DNA of 20,794 nucleotides, taken from a virus. Below, piece after piece: positions 14,200-20,794 of the stretch (positions within the stretch are counted from its first letter, which is position 1; each line of letters begins with the position of its first letter). The notes under the pieces were generated by a model, which searched no databases, had not been told where the DNA came from, and saw nothing but the letters and a program-made list of their open reading frames with translations. The stretch covers positions 1-20,794 of the IMG/VR virus record IMGVR_UViG_3300048583_000089; one strand, given 5' to 3'. The position numbers and the translations under genes are program-made.

Positions 14200-17100
14200 T
14201 CAGCCCTGAACGATGGCGCGGATGGCCTTGCGATTGTCCTGCAAGAACTTCATCTGCGCCTTCGTCCCGGCCCGGCTCTGCATCCCCCGCACCACGAGGC
14301 CATCCTCGAGCCCGATCATCGCCTCGAAGCCCGTCGTCGTACTCGCGCCCTCACGCGAGGCCGTAGCCGTGCGCTTGCCGACGTCCACGAGCCCCCCGGC
14401 AGCGTAGGCGGGGAGATCGCGGGGGCGTAGGGACATGCTGTTGAGTTGGTGGAACAGCCGCTCCCCGTAGTGGTCGACTGAGGCTGCCCGGATGACGTAT
14501 TCCCGGTCACTCAGGCGGGCGAGGACCGAGTCGCTCGTGGGCGTGCCCGGCCCCCGGACGCGCCCGCCCGGCACGGCGTCGAGGACGCCCCCACCCTGCG
14601 CGAGGGCAGGCAGCGGGCCGACGACGCGCCGCGCGGCCCAAGTGCCCGGCGCGCTCCCGGCCACCGACCCGCCCTTGGCGTACCCACGCAGGAAGCGCCC
14701 TTCGCGCGCGTCCACGCGCCCTCCGGTGGCCGCAACAGGCAGCAGGGCGCTGCCCCCCGAGGTCAGGGTGAAGCCGATCCCCTGTAGCAACTGCTGCACC
14801 GCGTACTGAATGAGCATCTGCCGGATGATCCCGGCGATGTCCGCCACGATGGCCTTCGCCATGTCGCTGAACGCCTGACTTGCCGACTTCGACCCGTCGA
14901 TCAGCGCCGTGAAGGCCGAGTCGATCTGATTCGTCAGCGCGCCTTCGAGTCGGTCGCCGAGACCGTCAAAGATCCTCTGCGTCGCCGAGGCTGCGATGGT
15001 CAGATCCGACATCCGCCCCTCAAGCTCTTCGAGGTACTTCAACGTCTCCGGGTTCGTCGGGTTCGACGCCTTGATCGTGGCATAGGTGCGGGCAATGACG
15101 TCAGCCGTCTGATTGTACGCCTCGCGCAATTGCCGCTGCCCCTCCACGCGCGAGATCGTGCCGGTCTTCACCTGCGTCTCAAGTTCGCGCTGCTTGCGGG
15201 CAAGCCCCTCCTCAGACTGCTCCACCTCGGCGCGTCCGGCATCGACCGGGGCGTCGACGGCCTGCTGCCGTCGTGCCGTGGCGCGCGTGCGAAGGTCGCG
15301 CACTTCCTGTGCGACCGTGGCGCTGATCGGGTTCCCGTCCTCCGCCGTGTTCGCCTTCTCAATCGCCAAGGCGTACAACTCGATGGCTGCCGCCGCGTCG
15401 AGGTACTCCTGTTCTAGGATCTCGAGCCCGGCGGCGCGCGTCAGGGTGCCATCCCTGATCTGCTGCTCGACCTCCTTCTCCTTCGTCGCCAGAGCCGTCT
15501 CAACGGCCTGCGCCTCGCTGCTCGCCTTGTCGGCCGTGATCTTCAGGAGTTGCAGGTTGTACAGCTTGCCCGCGATGGCGATGGCCGCGAAGTCCGACTG
15601 TGCGACCGCCGCCGCCGTGAACTTCTGGAAGCGATCGAGCGCCTCGATGCGCGCCGCCTCGTCGTCCTTCCCCTCGGCGCGCAGGGCATCGAGGAACATG
15701 CGCCGACGCTCGTCGAGGTATTTCCGCTCGGCGTCCGCGCGCTTCTTCAGCGCCTTCTCGTCCTCGTTGTCGCCGGGCTTGCCCTTGAAGCTGAAGTCAC
15801 CCTTCGGTGGCGGCTTCTTGTAGAGCTTGTCCTGCGCGTCCTGCGAGCTACGCACGACGTCCTCGAACCACTTGTCCAAGTTCGCGGTCTCGCCGAGCTT
15901 GAGGAAGTTCTTCTCGAAGCCATCCGCCGTCAGGCGCGCAATGCCGATCAGCTCCTCGCCCCGCTCACGCAGCCCGGCTCCCCACTCCTTCCCGAGTGCC
16001 TCGCCGATGCGCCCCAAGGCGATCTCGATGAGGCCGAGCGGTGGCAGGACGATGAGCGTGAGCGAGTCGCCCACAACCTTGATGAGCGACCCGATGAAGC
16101 GCACGGCATCGGCAATCAGCGCCGCCGCAAAGGCGATCCCCTGAAAGACGACCTTCAGCGTGCCCGACGTCGTGAGCGACCCGAGCAAGCTCCCGGCGAG
16201 CTTGCCCGCCTCGACCACGATCTGCCCGAGGAACCTCGCCATCCCGATGAAGGCGTCGACTGTGTCGAGGACCGTCTCGCGATTCTCAAGCAGCCACCGC
16301 GAGATGTCCCCGAGCACCTTGACGATCCCCTGCGCGACGTCGATCAGGACATCGCCGAGCTTGGCATACACCTGCTCGGCGATAGCGGCGAGTCCGGCCA
16401 CGGCAGGCCCGATCTCGGCCGTCGTCGTGTCGAAGAGCGAGTCGAGGATGATGCGGGCAGCGGTCTTCGTCCGGTCGAAGAGGGGTTTGGCGATCTTCGC
16501 GGCGAACGTATCCACGGCCTCTTCGAGGTTGGACAGGATGCCGGTGAACGAGTTTGCCACGGCATCGCCCGCGAGCGCGAACGACGCGAGCTTCGCGTCG
16601 AGGAGGTCGTAGACCTTGCCCTTCGCCTTCGCGACTTCGAGTTCCTGCTTGGAGATCTGAAGGATCTGATTGAGGCGGGCGTTGCGCCCGGTCTCACCGG
16701 CAAGGACGGCGCGGGTTTCCTGTCCGATCTCGCGCAGGGGGATGCCGAGCGCGCCCATCGCCTGCGTGATCTTGACCGTCACCTCGCGCGTCTGATCGAG
16801 GTTCAGCCCCATCTCGGTGGCGGGGCCGAGGGCCACCCGGAAGCCCTCGGCAATCTGCTCGGTGGTCGCGGCCGTCTTCAGGCCCGCAATCCGAATCTTC
16901 TCCATCTGATCGGCCGCAAGCACGGTCGAGGCACGAAACTTCTCCATGCCCTCCACCTGCTTACCCGAGCCATCGCGGATCTCGCCCTGCGCCGTGATGA
17001 TCGACGCGAGGGACAGCTCGGTGTCCTCGAAGAACTGATTGGTGCGGATGCCGATGTCGGTGATGCGGATGGCAGCCGCCCCGGCCGCGTCGAACGCCGC

Positions 17101-17322
17101 GCCGATGGACTGCACCACTTTGAGGAAGGCGGTCGCTGCGACCTGCCCGGCAAAGACCCCGGCCGCGAGCTTCGTGACCGACTGCTCGGCGACCTGAAAG
17201 CCCCCACCATTGGCGAAGCGGCGCGCCTTGACGTCGAGACGTCCGAGGTCGCGCTCGATCTGCGCGATCAACTGCCGGACGTTGTCGTCCTTGCCGCTGA
17301 ACCGAATAGTGACGTCAGCCAC
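14200..17322 (-). CDS. Tail tape measure protein
   Basis: This is the second longest gene in the window (1040 residues), starting with GTG at 17322. It lies after the chaperone and before the tail tip genes, the invariant place for the tape measure. Residues 50-300 are helical with a conserved-looking tape-measure core. Residues 380-445 contain hydrophobic stretches ('VVFQGIAFAAALIADAVRF', 'SLTLIVLPPLGLIEIAL'), usual in proteins that are injected and cross the membrane. Residues 520-780 are charged coiled coil with an internal duplication. Residues 800-847 resemble the lambda tape-measure C-terminal domain, and residues 924-946 carry the common 'GPGTPTSDSVLARLS...EYVIRA' motif. By the usual rule of about 1.5 angstroms per residue the tail would be roughly 150 nm long. 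Confidence 0.92.
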   Translation of the reverse strand: MADVTIRFSGKDDNVRQLIAQIERDLGRLDVKARRFANGGGFQVAEQSVTKLAAGVFAGQVAATAFLKVVQSIGAAFDAAGAAAIRITDIGIRTNQFFEDTELSLASIITAQGEIRDGSGKQVEGMEKFRASTVLAADQMEKIRIAGLKTAATTEQIAEGFRVALGPATEMGLNLDQTREVTVKITQAMGALGIPLREIGQETRAVLAGETGRNARLNQILQISKQELEVAKAKGKVYDLLDAKLASFALAGDAVANSFTGILSNLEEAVDTFAAKIAKPLFDRTKTAARIILDSLFDTTTAEIGPAVAGLAAIAEQVYAKLGDVLIDVAQGIVKVLGDISRWLLENRETVLDTVDAFIGMARFLGQIVVEAGKLAGSLLGSLTTSGTLKVVFQGIAFAAALIADAVRFIGSLIKVVGDSLTLIVLPPLGLIEIALGRIGEALGKEWGAGLRERGEELIGIARLTADGFEKNFLKLGETANLDKWFEDVVRSSQDAQDKLYKKPPPKGDFSFKGKPGDNEDEKALKKRADAERKYLDERRRMFLDALRAEGKDDEAARIEALDRFQKFTAAAVAQSDFAAIAIAGKLYNLQLLKITADKASSEAQAVETALATKEKEVEQQIRDGTLTRAAGLEILEQEYLDAAAAIELYALAIEKANTAEDGNPISATVAQEVRDLRTRATARRQQAVDAPVDAGRAEVEQSEEGLARKQRELETQVKTGTISRVEGQRQLREAYNQTADVIARTYATIKASNPTNPETLKYLEELEGRMSDLTIAASATQRIFDGLGDRLEGALTNQIDSAFTALIDGSKSASQAFSDMAKAIVADIAGIIRQMLIQYAVQQLLQGIGFTLTSGGSALLPVAATGGRVDAREGRFLRGYAKGGSVAGSAPGTWAARRVVGPLPALAQGGGVLDAVPGGRVRGPGTPTSDSVLARLSDREYVIRAASVDHYGERLFHQLNSMSLRPRDLPAYAAGGLVDVGKRTATASREGASTTTGFEAMIGLEDGLVVRGMQSRAGTKAQMKFLQDNRKAIRAIVQG
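15010..15480 (-). repeat. Internal duplication in the tape measure protein
   Basis: Residues 615-640 (starting 'EKEVEQQIRDGTLTRAAG') and residues 711-736 (starting 'QRELETQVKTGTISRVEG') align without gaps, sharing the pattern E-x-E-x-Q-[IV]-x-x-G-T-[LI]-[TS]-R-x-x-G and a downstream [EQ]-x-x-Y. Weaker similarity continues in the helices that follow, giving a repeat unit of about 96 residues. Such units are a plausible way for tape length to change by duplication. Confidence 0.6.
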
Positions 17323-17334
17323 AGGATCTCCTTA
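17323..17334 (-). promoter_or_regulatory. Ribosome-binding site of the tape measure gene
   Basis: The sequence TAAGGAGATCCT directly precedes the GTG at 17322. The AAGGAG Shine-Dalgarno (17333-17328) overlaps the TAA stop of the frameshifted chaperone and sits five bases before the start. This decides the start of the tape measure protein and suggests that its translation is coupled to ribosomes finishing the long chaperone form. Confidence 0.7.
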
Positions 17335-18053
17335 GTCGGTGTGTCCCCCCTGTAGCAGCGGGTCGGGGACGGGCTTCTGGGCAAGGCCCCCGAGGACGTA
17401 GAGCAGCACCTCGAATTGGTAGCGATCCTTGGCGTTCGTCCGCATGTGCCGCTCGTAGGCGAGCAGGGCTTCGCGAAGGGGCCAGTCTAGGACGCGCTGC
17501 TGCTCATCCCAATCTCCGTCGGCAAGCTCTCGGACGATGTGCTCCCACGGTCCTCCGAGGACGCCACGGGGTCCATCGGTGCGTCGGCGGGCAAGGTCGG
17601 CGAGGTCGTGCTGTCGGCGCTTGCGCTCGGCTCGGGGCTTGTCGCGTCGGAAGAGGTCGGCGAAGTCCGCGAGGACACGAGCGCGTTCGTGAAAAAACCG
17701 AGCAGCACCCCGGCCATCGCGTCCCGCAGGCGCGTCTTGTCGACGTGCTCGGTGAGATCGGCGAGGAACTCGGCCGTCTGCCGGGCCGTGGCCTCGGCAA
17801 ACTTCTCTCCCTCAGGCACGAAGAGCCCCCCGAGGAGATCGAACAGGTGCCCGCTCTCGTACATGCCGAGGATGAGCGCCTGCACCGCCTCGCTCGCCGA
17901 GGCCCCTTCGTTGAGTAGGCGCGCCACATGACGCGAGCCCTCGCCAAAACCACTCGCGCGCACGATGGCGGCGCAGTAGGTGTCCTGTCGTACCGTGGTC
18001 CGGGGCGACATGATGAAGCGTCGACCCGCCAGTTCCAACGTGACGTCGTCCAT
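17332..18053 (-). CDS. Tail assembly chaperone, long (GT-like) form via -1 frameshift
   Basis: If ribosomes slip back one base on the T TTT TTC heptamer, 121 shared codons are followed by 119 residues in the -1 frame, ending at TAA 17334-17332 and giving a 240-residue fusion. The extension reads as real protein, unlike the frame-0 tail. It is rich in helix-forming and charged residues, and contains 'GPWEHIVRELADGDWDEQQ', 'RVLDWPLREALLAYERHMR' and 'DRYQFEVLLYVLGGLAQKP'. This extension covers the otherwise unexplained space between the short form and the tape measure gene, stopping nine bases before its start. It has no plausible ribosome-binding site of its own. In lambda the T domain of gpGT binds the tube protein; the same job is inferred here. 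Slippage itself is predicted, not observed. Confidence 0.78.
17487..18053 (-). CDS. Tail assembly chaperone, short (frame-0, G-like) form
   Basis: This 188-residue frame-0 product starts with the ATG at 18053 after GGAGG at 18062-18058. Residues 1-121 look like a folded, mostly helical domain ('DVTLELAGRRFIMSPRT' at the start, later 'TAEFLADLTEHVDKTRL' and 'AMAGVLLGFFTNA'). The remaining 67 residues are a low-complexity Ser/Thr/Pro/Ala tail, which is what reading out of the main frame over a coding region tends to give. In lambda-like phages the gene between tube and tape measure encodes chaperone G, with a longer GT form made by -1 frameshifting. The slippery heptamer at 17691-17697 and the long open -1 frame fit that scheme. 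The protein would bind the tape measure and recruit tube subunits. Confidence 0.78.
   Translation of the reverse strand: MDDVTLELAGRRFIMSPRTTVRQDTYCAAIVRASGFGEGSRHVARLLNEGASASEAVQALILGMYESGHLFDLLGGLFVPEGEKFAEATARQTAEFLADLTEHVDKTRLRDAMAGVLLGFFTNALVSSRTSPTSSDATSPEPSASADSTTSPTLPADAPMDPVASSEDRGSTSSESLPTEIGMSSSAS
17691..17697 (-). promoter_or_regulatory. -1 ribosomal frameshift heptamer T TTT TTC
   Basis: On the transcript the heptamer UUUUUUC is in the correct phase (U UUU UUC in frame 0, encoding Phe-Phe at codons 120-121), and it matches the X XXY YYZ rule with X=Y=U. It lies at the border between the folded first domain and the low-complexity tail of the short chaperone form. A 5-bp inverted repeat CACGA/TCGTG (17691-17687 and 17680-17676) follows at once with a 6-base loop. 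It starts too close to be a typical stimulatory hairpin, so its role is uncertain. Confidence 0.75.
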
Positions 18054-18065
18054 GTGTCCTCCACG

Positions 18066-18097
18066 GCGCGCACGCCCCCGTGAGAGAGCGTGCGCGC
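18066..18097 (-). other. Strong hairpin between tail tube and chaperone genes
   Basis: The arms GCGCGCACGC (18066-18075) and GCGTGCGCGC (18088-18097) form a perfect 10-bp stem around a 12-base loop. It fills most of the 51-base gap between the tail tube stop and the chaperone start. Its 3' side (in the transcript) ends three bases before the chaperone ribosome-binding site GGAGG (18062-18058). There is no T-tract, so it is not a textbook terminator. It may lower expression of downstream genes relative to the tube protein or hinder ribosome access. That role is inference. Confidence 0.5.
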
Positions 18098-18104
18098 GAT
18101 GAGA

Positions 18105-18923
18105 TTAATACTGGATGATCGAGTACAGCGGCGACGCGGACGACCCACCGAACGCCCCGGCGCTGTCGTCCTGCAACGCGATGGAGATGCTCGCGTTGCT
18201 GAAGTCCGTCGAGATGAAGTTCAGGTCGCCATCCGGGGCCACCGCCCCGTTCCAGAACTCGAGCTGGAACTTCGGCCCCGTCGTCGGGTCCGGCACGAAC
18301 AGGCCCGAGACCTCGATGAAGTTCTGCGTGCCACCACGGATCGTCTTCGCCTGCCCGGCCGTCACCGCCGCCGGGGTGTAGTCGATCGTCAGGTCGTCCG
18401 CGCCGTTCGTCGTGACCGTCGAGGCGGCGAGGATCGTGATGACGCCTCGGGTCAGGTCGACCGTGTAGTCGGTGTTCAGCACGGCGGTCGCGGCACCCAC
18501 CTCGACCGTGACGGCCGAGATCGCGCCGATCTTGGCGACCTTGAAGCTCTTGCCCCCGAGGGCCGCACCGAGGGTGGCGGCGGGCACGTTGGCGAAGAGC
18601 ACCTCGCTCGTGACGGCGGACGCAGCCTGCGTGTAGTCCACGCTGTCCGCCATCATGAGCAGCTCCATGTTCCGGTAGCTGAACTCGTCGAACTGGAGCT
18701 TCAGGGTGACGAGGCGGCGCTGCAAGCGCCGGGCGTACAGCGGCCGGGCCGCGCGCATGGAGGAATACTTCTCCAACAGCGTGTCCGCCGTGTTCGTGGC
18801 GTACAGCTCCACGTTGCCGACGTGGAAGTACCCCGTCCGCGCGTCGCTGACGTGCTTGTCGAGGTAGATGTCCCCTGCGCCGATGTACAGGTTGTCGGCG
18901 GTCGGGCTGATGTTGAGCGTCAT
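18105..18923 (-). CDS. Major tail protein (tail tube)
   Basis: This 272-residue protein starts with the ATG at 18923, preceded by GAGGAG at 18936-18931 with good spacing. It resembles a tail tube family common in siphoviruses. An N-terminal 'YIGAGDIYLDK' segment is followed by 'TGYFHVGNVELYATNTAD', a 'YSSMRAARP' segment, and a helix 'FSYRNMELLMMADSV'. A second half rich in short beta strands includes an inserted small domain ('GGKSFKVAKIG' to 'LTIDYTP') and ends with 'LEFWNGAVAPDGDLNFI'. The protein would polymerise into the tail tube on the tape measure. The gene sits between the terminator-like gene and the frameshifted chaperone, the canonical position. A strong hairpin follows it. Confidence 0.82.
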   Translation of the reverse strand: MTLNISPTADNLYIGAGDIYLDKHVSDARTGYFHVGNVELYATNTADTLLEKYSSMRAARPLYARRLQRRLVTLKLQFDEFSYRNMELLMMADSVDYTQAASAVTSEVLFANVPAATLGAALGGKSFKVAKIGAISAVTVEVGAATAVLNTDYTVDLTRGVITILAASTVTTNGADDLTIDYTPAAVTAGQAKTIRGGTQNFIEVSGLFVPDPTTGPKFQLEFWNGAVAPDGDLNFISTDFSNASISIALQDDSAGAFGGSSASPLYSIIQY

Positions 18924-18936
18924 GATCCCACTCCTC

Positions 18937-19464
18937 TCAAACGGGGGTGATGCGGGAAACGAGCCCGACCACGAGCACGCTGCCCATCAGGGTCGCCGAT
19001 CCGAGACCCCCGACGGTGCGGGACTCGGCGAACTCGTCGAACTTCAGGAGGGTCACTCCGTCGCGCACCCTCCACTCACCTGCGAGCAGAGGTTCGTTCA
19101 GCGCGAGCAGGCTATCCATCACCGCTCGCAGGGCGTACTCGGCGCGCTGCCGTTCCTTCGTGATACTCTGGATGTCCCGCACCACATACGAGACGCCCCA
19201 TCCGATGCGCGCGGCCAAGAGCGACCGCTTCCGCTCGTGCGCCACGGTGGGGTCGATCTCCCCCACCACCACGATGGCGCGCTCGGCGTCGGAGTCATAC
19301 TTCCGCGCCACCTGCTCATCATCCACGTCCGACAGCACGGGGAAGCCGAGCGGGGGCAGCACGTCCTCGTCGTCGGGCGTGGTGCGCTGCAAGTGCGCGG
19401 CCACGCTGTAGACCGGATGCTCGCGCAGCCATCGCGCCACGATCCGCGTTGCCGGGACGATCAT
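18937..19464 (-). CDS. Putative tail terminator / tail completion protein
   Basis: This is a 175-residue protein starting with the ATG of an ATGA overlap with the virion morphogenesis gene. It has an N-terminal amphipathic helix, a middle with alternating hydrophobic residues ('RAIVVVGEIDP', then 'IGWGVSYVVRDIQS') and a helix 'RAEYALRAVMDSLLALNEPL' followed by strands. This alpha/beta pattern, the size, and the location directly before the tail tube gene are typical of tail terminator proteins, which cap the tube and provide the surface that joins it to the head. I see no diagnostic motif, so the role is inferred mainly from synteny. Another neck or completion protein is the main alternative. 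Confidence 0.5.
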   Translation of the reverse strand: MIVPATRIVARWLREHPVYSVAAHLQRTTPDDEDVLPPLGFPVLSDVDDEQVARKYDSDAERAIVVVGEIDPTVAHERKRSLLAARIGWGVSYVVRDIQSITKERQRAEYALRAVMDSLLALNEPLLAGEWRVRDGVTLLKFDEFAESRTVGGLGSATLMGSVLVVGLVSRITPV

Positions 19465-19931
19465 CGAATGCGGCCCTCCACGAGCCAGTTGCGGAGCAAC
19501 AGGGCGAGGTCGCGCTCGACCTCAGCCGGGATCGGGTCAGGGATCACCTGCCGCTTCGGCAACTTCACCTTGTAGCGCTCCGGGGTCTGATGGTAGTCGG
19601 CATACGGCACCGCCGTCCCGAACTCCAATCCGTCGCGCGTCATCTTCGTGATCGAGTCGCTCGTCTGCATGATGACGGAGCGCTTGAGGCGCTTCGACTC
19701 GACCATGATCTGCGGCCCCTTCTTCCGACGCAACGTGCTCGGGGCGAGCGGGTGCCACGGTCGGGGCGTCGAGAGCCCACCCTTGGTATCGAAGTTCTCC
19801 CGAGCCATGCGCCGCAGGCGCGCAAGCACGCCATTCTTGAGTACCGGCCGGAAGTCATCGAACCGCTTCGCCTTCAGCGCGAACTCCACCTGCGCTCGGG
19901 TCGCGTTGAGGGCGACCTCAAGGCCGATCAT
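19461..19931 (-). CDS. Virion morphogenesis protein (Mu gpG / P2 gpS-like tail completion)
   Basis: The preferred start is the ATG at 19931, which forms an ATGA overlap with the upstream stop and gives 156 residues; an in-frame ATG at 19970 would only add an extension into the upstream gene. The sequence shows the usual elements of the phage virion morphogenesis family (Mu gpG/P2 gpS): an N-terminal helix, the 'W.PLAPSTLRRK' segment ('PWHPLAPSTLRRKKGP'), a following 'LKRSV' helix, then 'LEFGTAVPYADYHQ' and a C-terminal 'PKRQVI' segment. Family members help complete or join heads and tails. The next gene overlaps by ATGA at 19461-19464, so translation of the neck genes is probably coupled. The family assignment is fairly secure; the exact step in assembly is not shown by sequence. 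Confidence 0.75.
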   Translation of the reverse strand: MIGLEVALNATRAQVEFALKAKRFDDFRPVLKNGVLARLRRMARENFDTKGGLSTPRPWHPLAPSTLRRKKGPQIMVESKRLKRSVIMQTSDSITKMTRDGLEFGTAVPYADYHQTPERYKVKLPKRQVIPDPIPAEVERDLALLLRNWLVEGRIR

Positions 19932-20308
19932 GTGATCGGCCCGCGCACGCTCGTAAGGCCATCGCCCCACGGGTCGAGGGAGCCCATCGCCACGGCAGCC
20001 AACTGCGCCGCGCGTGGGTCCACGAGGGGCACGTCACTCCGATAGCTGACCGCCTCCTCCATCTTGCCCGTGCTCTCGCTGCTCATGAAGAACGGGTCGA
20101 TGCCCAACTCGATCTGCCAGTTCACCTGCATCGCCACCGCCAACGCCGCCTGTGCAGCCTTGCGAACGTCGGTCAGCGCCGGTTCGGTCAGTTTCAGCAG
20201 GGTCTCGGCCAACAGGACGCCCGCGTCAAACTGCTCGATCTTGCTCGTCACCATCTCCCGCGCCTTACCCGAGAGCGCCGGATGGGTCGTCACGCTGTAG
20301 ATCGCCAC
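19928..20308 (-). CDS. Putative head-tail connector (neck) protein
   Basis: This is a 126-residue protein starting with GTG at 20308, three bases after a GGGAGGG ribosome-binding site. It is largely helical in appearance, with an Ala/Leu-rich middle ('KAAQAALAVAMQVNWQIELG') and a C-terminal segment 'SSESTGKMEEAVSYRSDVPL' followed by a short helix. Small helical connector proteins of the HK97 gp6/SPP1 gp15 kind have this layout: an N-terminal helical domain, then a 'SEs.G..s..Y' strand, then a final helix. Gene position, immediately after the capsid protein and before the neck and terminator genes, supports a role in joining the portal to the tail. It overlaps the next gene by an ATGA. The functional call rests on context and overall pattern, with no decisive motif. 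Confidence 0.5.
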   Translation of the reverse strand: MAIYSVTTHPALSGKAREMVTSKIEQFDAGVLLAETLLKLTEPALTDVRKAAQAALAVAMQVNWQIELGIDPFFMSSESTGKMEEAVSYRSDVPLVDPRAAQLAAVAMGSLDPWGDGLTSVRGPIT

Positions 20309-20385
20309 AGACCCTCCCGATGTGACGCCGGGGCGACCGCCGCCGTTTCGGCCGCGACCGCCCCGATTGTCAGGTCAGCTCGGGC
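20309..20385 (-). other. Intergenic hairpin after the capsid gene
   Basis: This 77-base gap is the longest non-coding stretch in the window. It holds a nested inverted repeat. The outer arms CGGGGCG (20329-20335) and CGCCCCG (20359-20365) are perfectly complementary, and an inner stem GCCG/CGGC (20342-20345 and 20349-20352) closes a three-base loop. An 8-base direct repeat GCGACCGC occurs at 20333 and 20354. No T-tract follows in the direction of transcription, so it does not look like a standard intrinsic terminator. A leaky terminator or an mRNA-stabilising 3' end after a highly expressed gene are both possible. A strong ribosome-binding site, GGGAGGG, lies at 20318-20312 just before the next gene. 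Confidence 0.45.
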
Positions 20386-20794
20386 TCAGATGCCCGCGTT
20401 CACGACGTAGATCGCCTGCTCGTTCGGCAGGCACAGGGCGTTGACCTGACACTCCACCGTCAGCTCGCGGCCTGCGTTGCCGATGTCACGCACGACGGTC
20501 ATCCCACGCACGTCGATCTGTGCGCCGGGGTTCTCGTTGGCGATCTGGTACGCCCGCGCCACCGGGGCGTAGAACGTGTTGCCGATCTGCCCCGAGGCCG
20601 GAATCCACGCGACGCGGTTCGCGGGCCACAGGTTCGTCTTGGTCACCGCGGTGCCGCCATCGTTGTAGATGTCGACCGTGTCCTCGATGACCACGAAGCG
20701 GAATGCGGTGCCGAACTCGTCCTCCATGCGCTCCGACAGCACCCGACGCGAGATCGGGATGACCTGACCGGCCGCCGCCGCCGCCGGGGCCGAG
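20386..20794 (-). CDS. Major capsid protein, C-terminal part (partial at right edge)
   Basis: The reading frame is open to the window edge, so only about 135 C-terminal residues are visible. The internal GTG at 20742 is probably not the true start, because in-frame Ala-rich coding sequence continues upstream of it. The visible part reads like the end of a lambda gpE-family capsid protein: a segment ending in a proline-containing 'WPANRVAWIP' strand, then a short loop, 'FYAPVARAYQIANENP', and a final strand-rich part ending 'LPNEQAIYVVNAGI'. Its position fits, being directly before connector, neck and tail tube genes, which is where the capsid gene sits in siphoviruses. The capsid shell role is inferred from this resemblance and gene order. 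A different head protein such as a decoration protein is less likely given the length and the missing N-terminus. Confidence 0.62.
   Translation of the reverse strand, partial: SAPAAAAAGQVIPISRRVLSERMEDEFGTAFRFVVIEDTVDIYNDGGTAVTKTNLWPANRVAWIPASGQIGNTFYAPVARAYQIANENPGAQIDVRGMTVVRDIGNAGRELTVECQVNALCLPNEQAIYVVNAGI

Noticed and set aside
15550-17355. 601-codon open frame on the plus strand
   Set aside because: It is antisense to the tape measure gene, is Arg/Asp/His/Leu-rich with no recognisable domain, and is the kind of open frame expected opposite GC-rich coding DNA.
1-20794. Diversity-generating retroelement, integrase, attachment site, promoter or tRNA
   Set aside because: I saw no reverse transcriptase, template/variable repeat pair, recombinase, tRNA-like fold or convincing promoter. 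The fibre gene is incomplete, so elements beyond the edges cannot be excluded.

Overview
This 20.8 kb window is part of the late (structural and lysis) gene cluster of a tailed double-stranded DNA phage or prophage with a long, non-contractile (siphovirus-type) tail. Every gene I can support lies on the minus strand, so transcription runs from the right end (20794) to the left end (1). The DNA is GC-rich and genes are packed with almost no spacing. Most junctions are ATGA/TGATG overlaps or gaps of 1-10 bases, and the largest gap is 77 bases. No integrase, repressor, terminase, tRNA or host gene is visible, so I cannot say whether it is a free phage or a prophage. The host is not identifiable. 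The gpL/gpJ-type tail tip and a lipobox-bearing lipoprotein fit a high-GC, probably Gram-negative host, but that is inference.

Layout in order of transcription. Head and neck: C-terminus of the major capsid protein (20386 to beyond the right edge), a head-tail connector-like protein (19928-20308), a Mu gpG/P2 gpS-type virion morphogenesis protein (19461-19931) and a tail-terminator-like protein (18937-19464). Tail tube and assembly: major tail (tube) protein (18105-18923), then a tail assembly chaperone made in two forms by a -1 frameshift on a T TTT TTC heptamer (frame-0 product 17487-18053, fusion product ending at 17332), then a 1040-residue tape measure protein (14200-17322). Tail tip: a Dit-like minor tail protein (13022-14197), a gpL/DUF2163-like hub with four cysteines (12159-13025) and a 1123-residue gpJ-like tip protein (8788-12159) carrying an inserted beta-sandwich-like domain.

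Downstream comes an accessory region of fibre-like and lysis genes. It begins with a beta-rich structural protein (7740-8786), a six-fold VTQxGIE repeat protein (7382-7738) and a hypothetical protein (6976-7377). A lysis block follows: a two-helix membrane protein with coiled coil (6522-6983), a holin-like protein (6175-6525), a CHAP-domain endolysin (5664-6191), a membrane-anchored PA14-domain protein (4480-5667), a coiled-coil protein (4136-4483), a lipoprotein (3729-4112) and a 53-residue protein (3558-3719). The left end returns to fibre or appendage genes (2739-3554, 1853-2695, 1504-1851) and a large modular fibre-like protein that runs off the left edge (1-1500, at least 500 residues).

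The observations most worth attention are the frameshifted chaperone, whose second half has no start codon of its own; the PA14-domain surface protein and lipoprotein inside the lysis block; the two unrelated 18-residue repeat families in fibre-region proteins; the insertion in the gpJ-like protein; and three strong intergenic hairpins (one closed by a UUCG tetraloop) placed after or between structural genes. I saw no promoter, CRISPR array, RNA gene, insertion sequence or reverse transcriptase.
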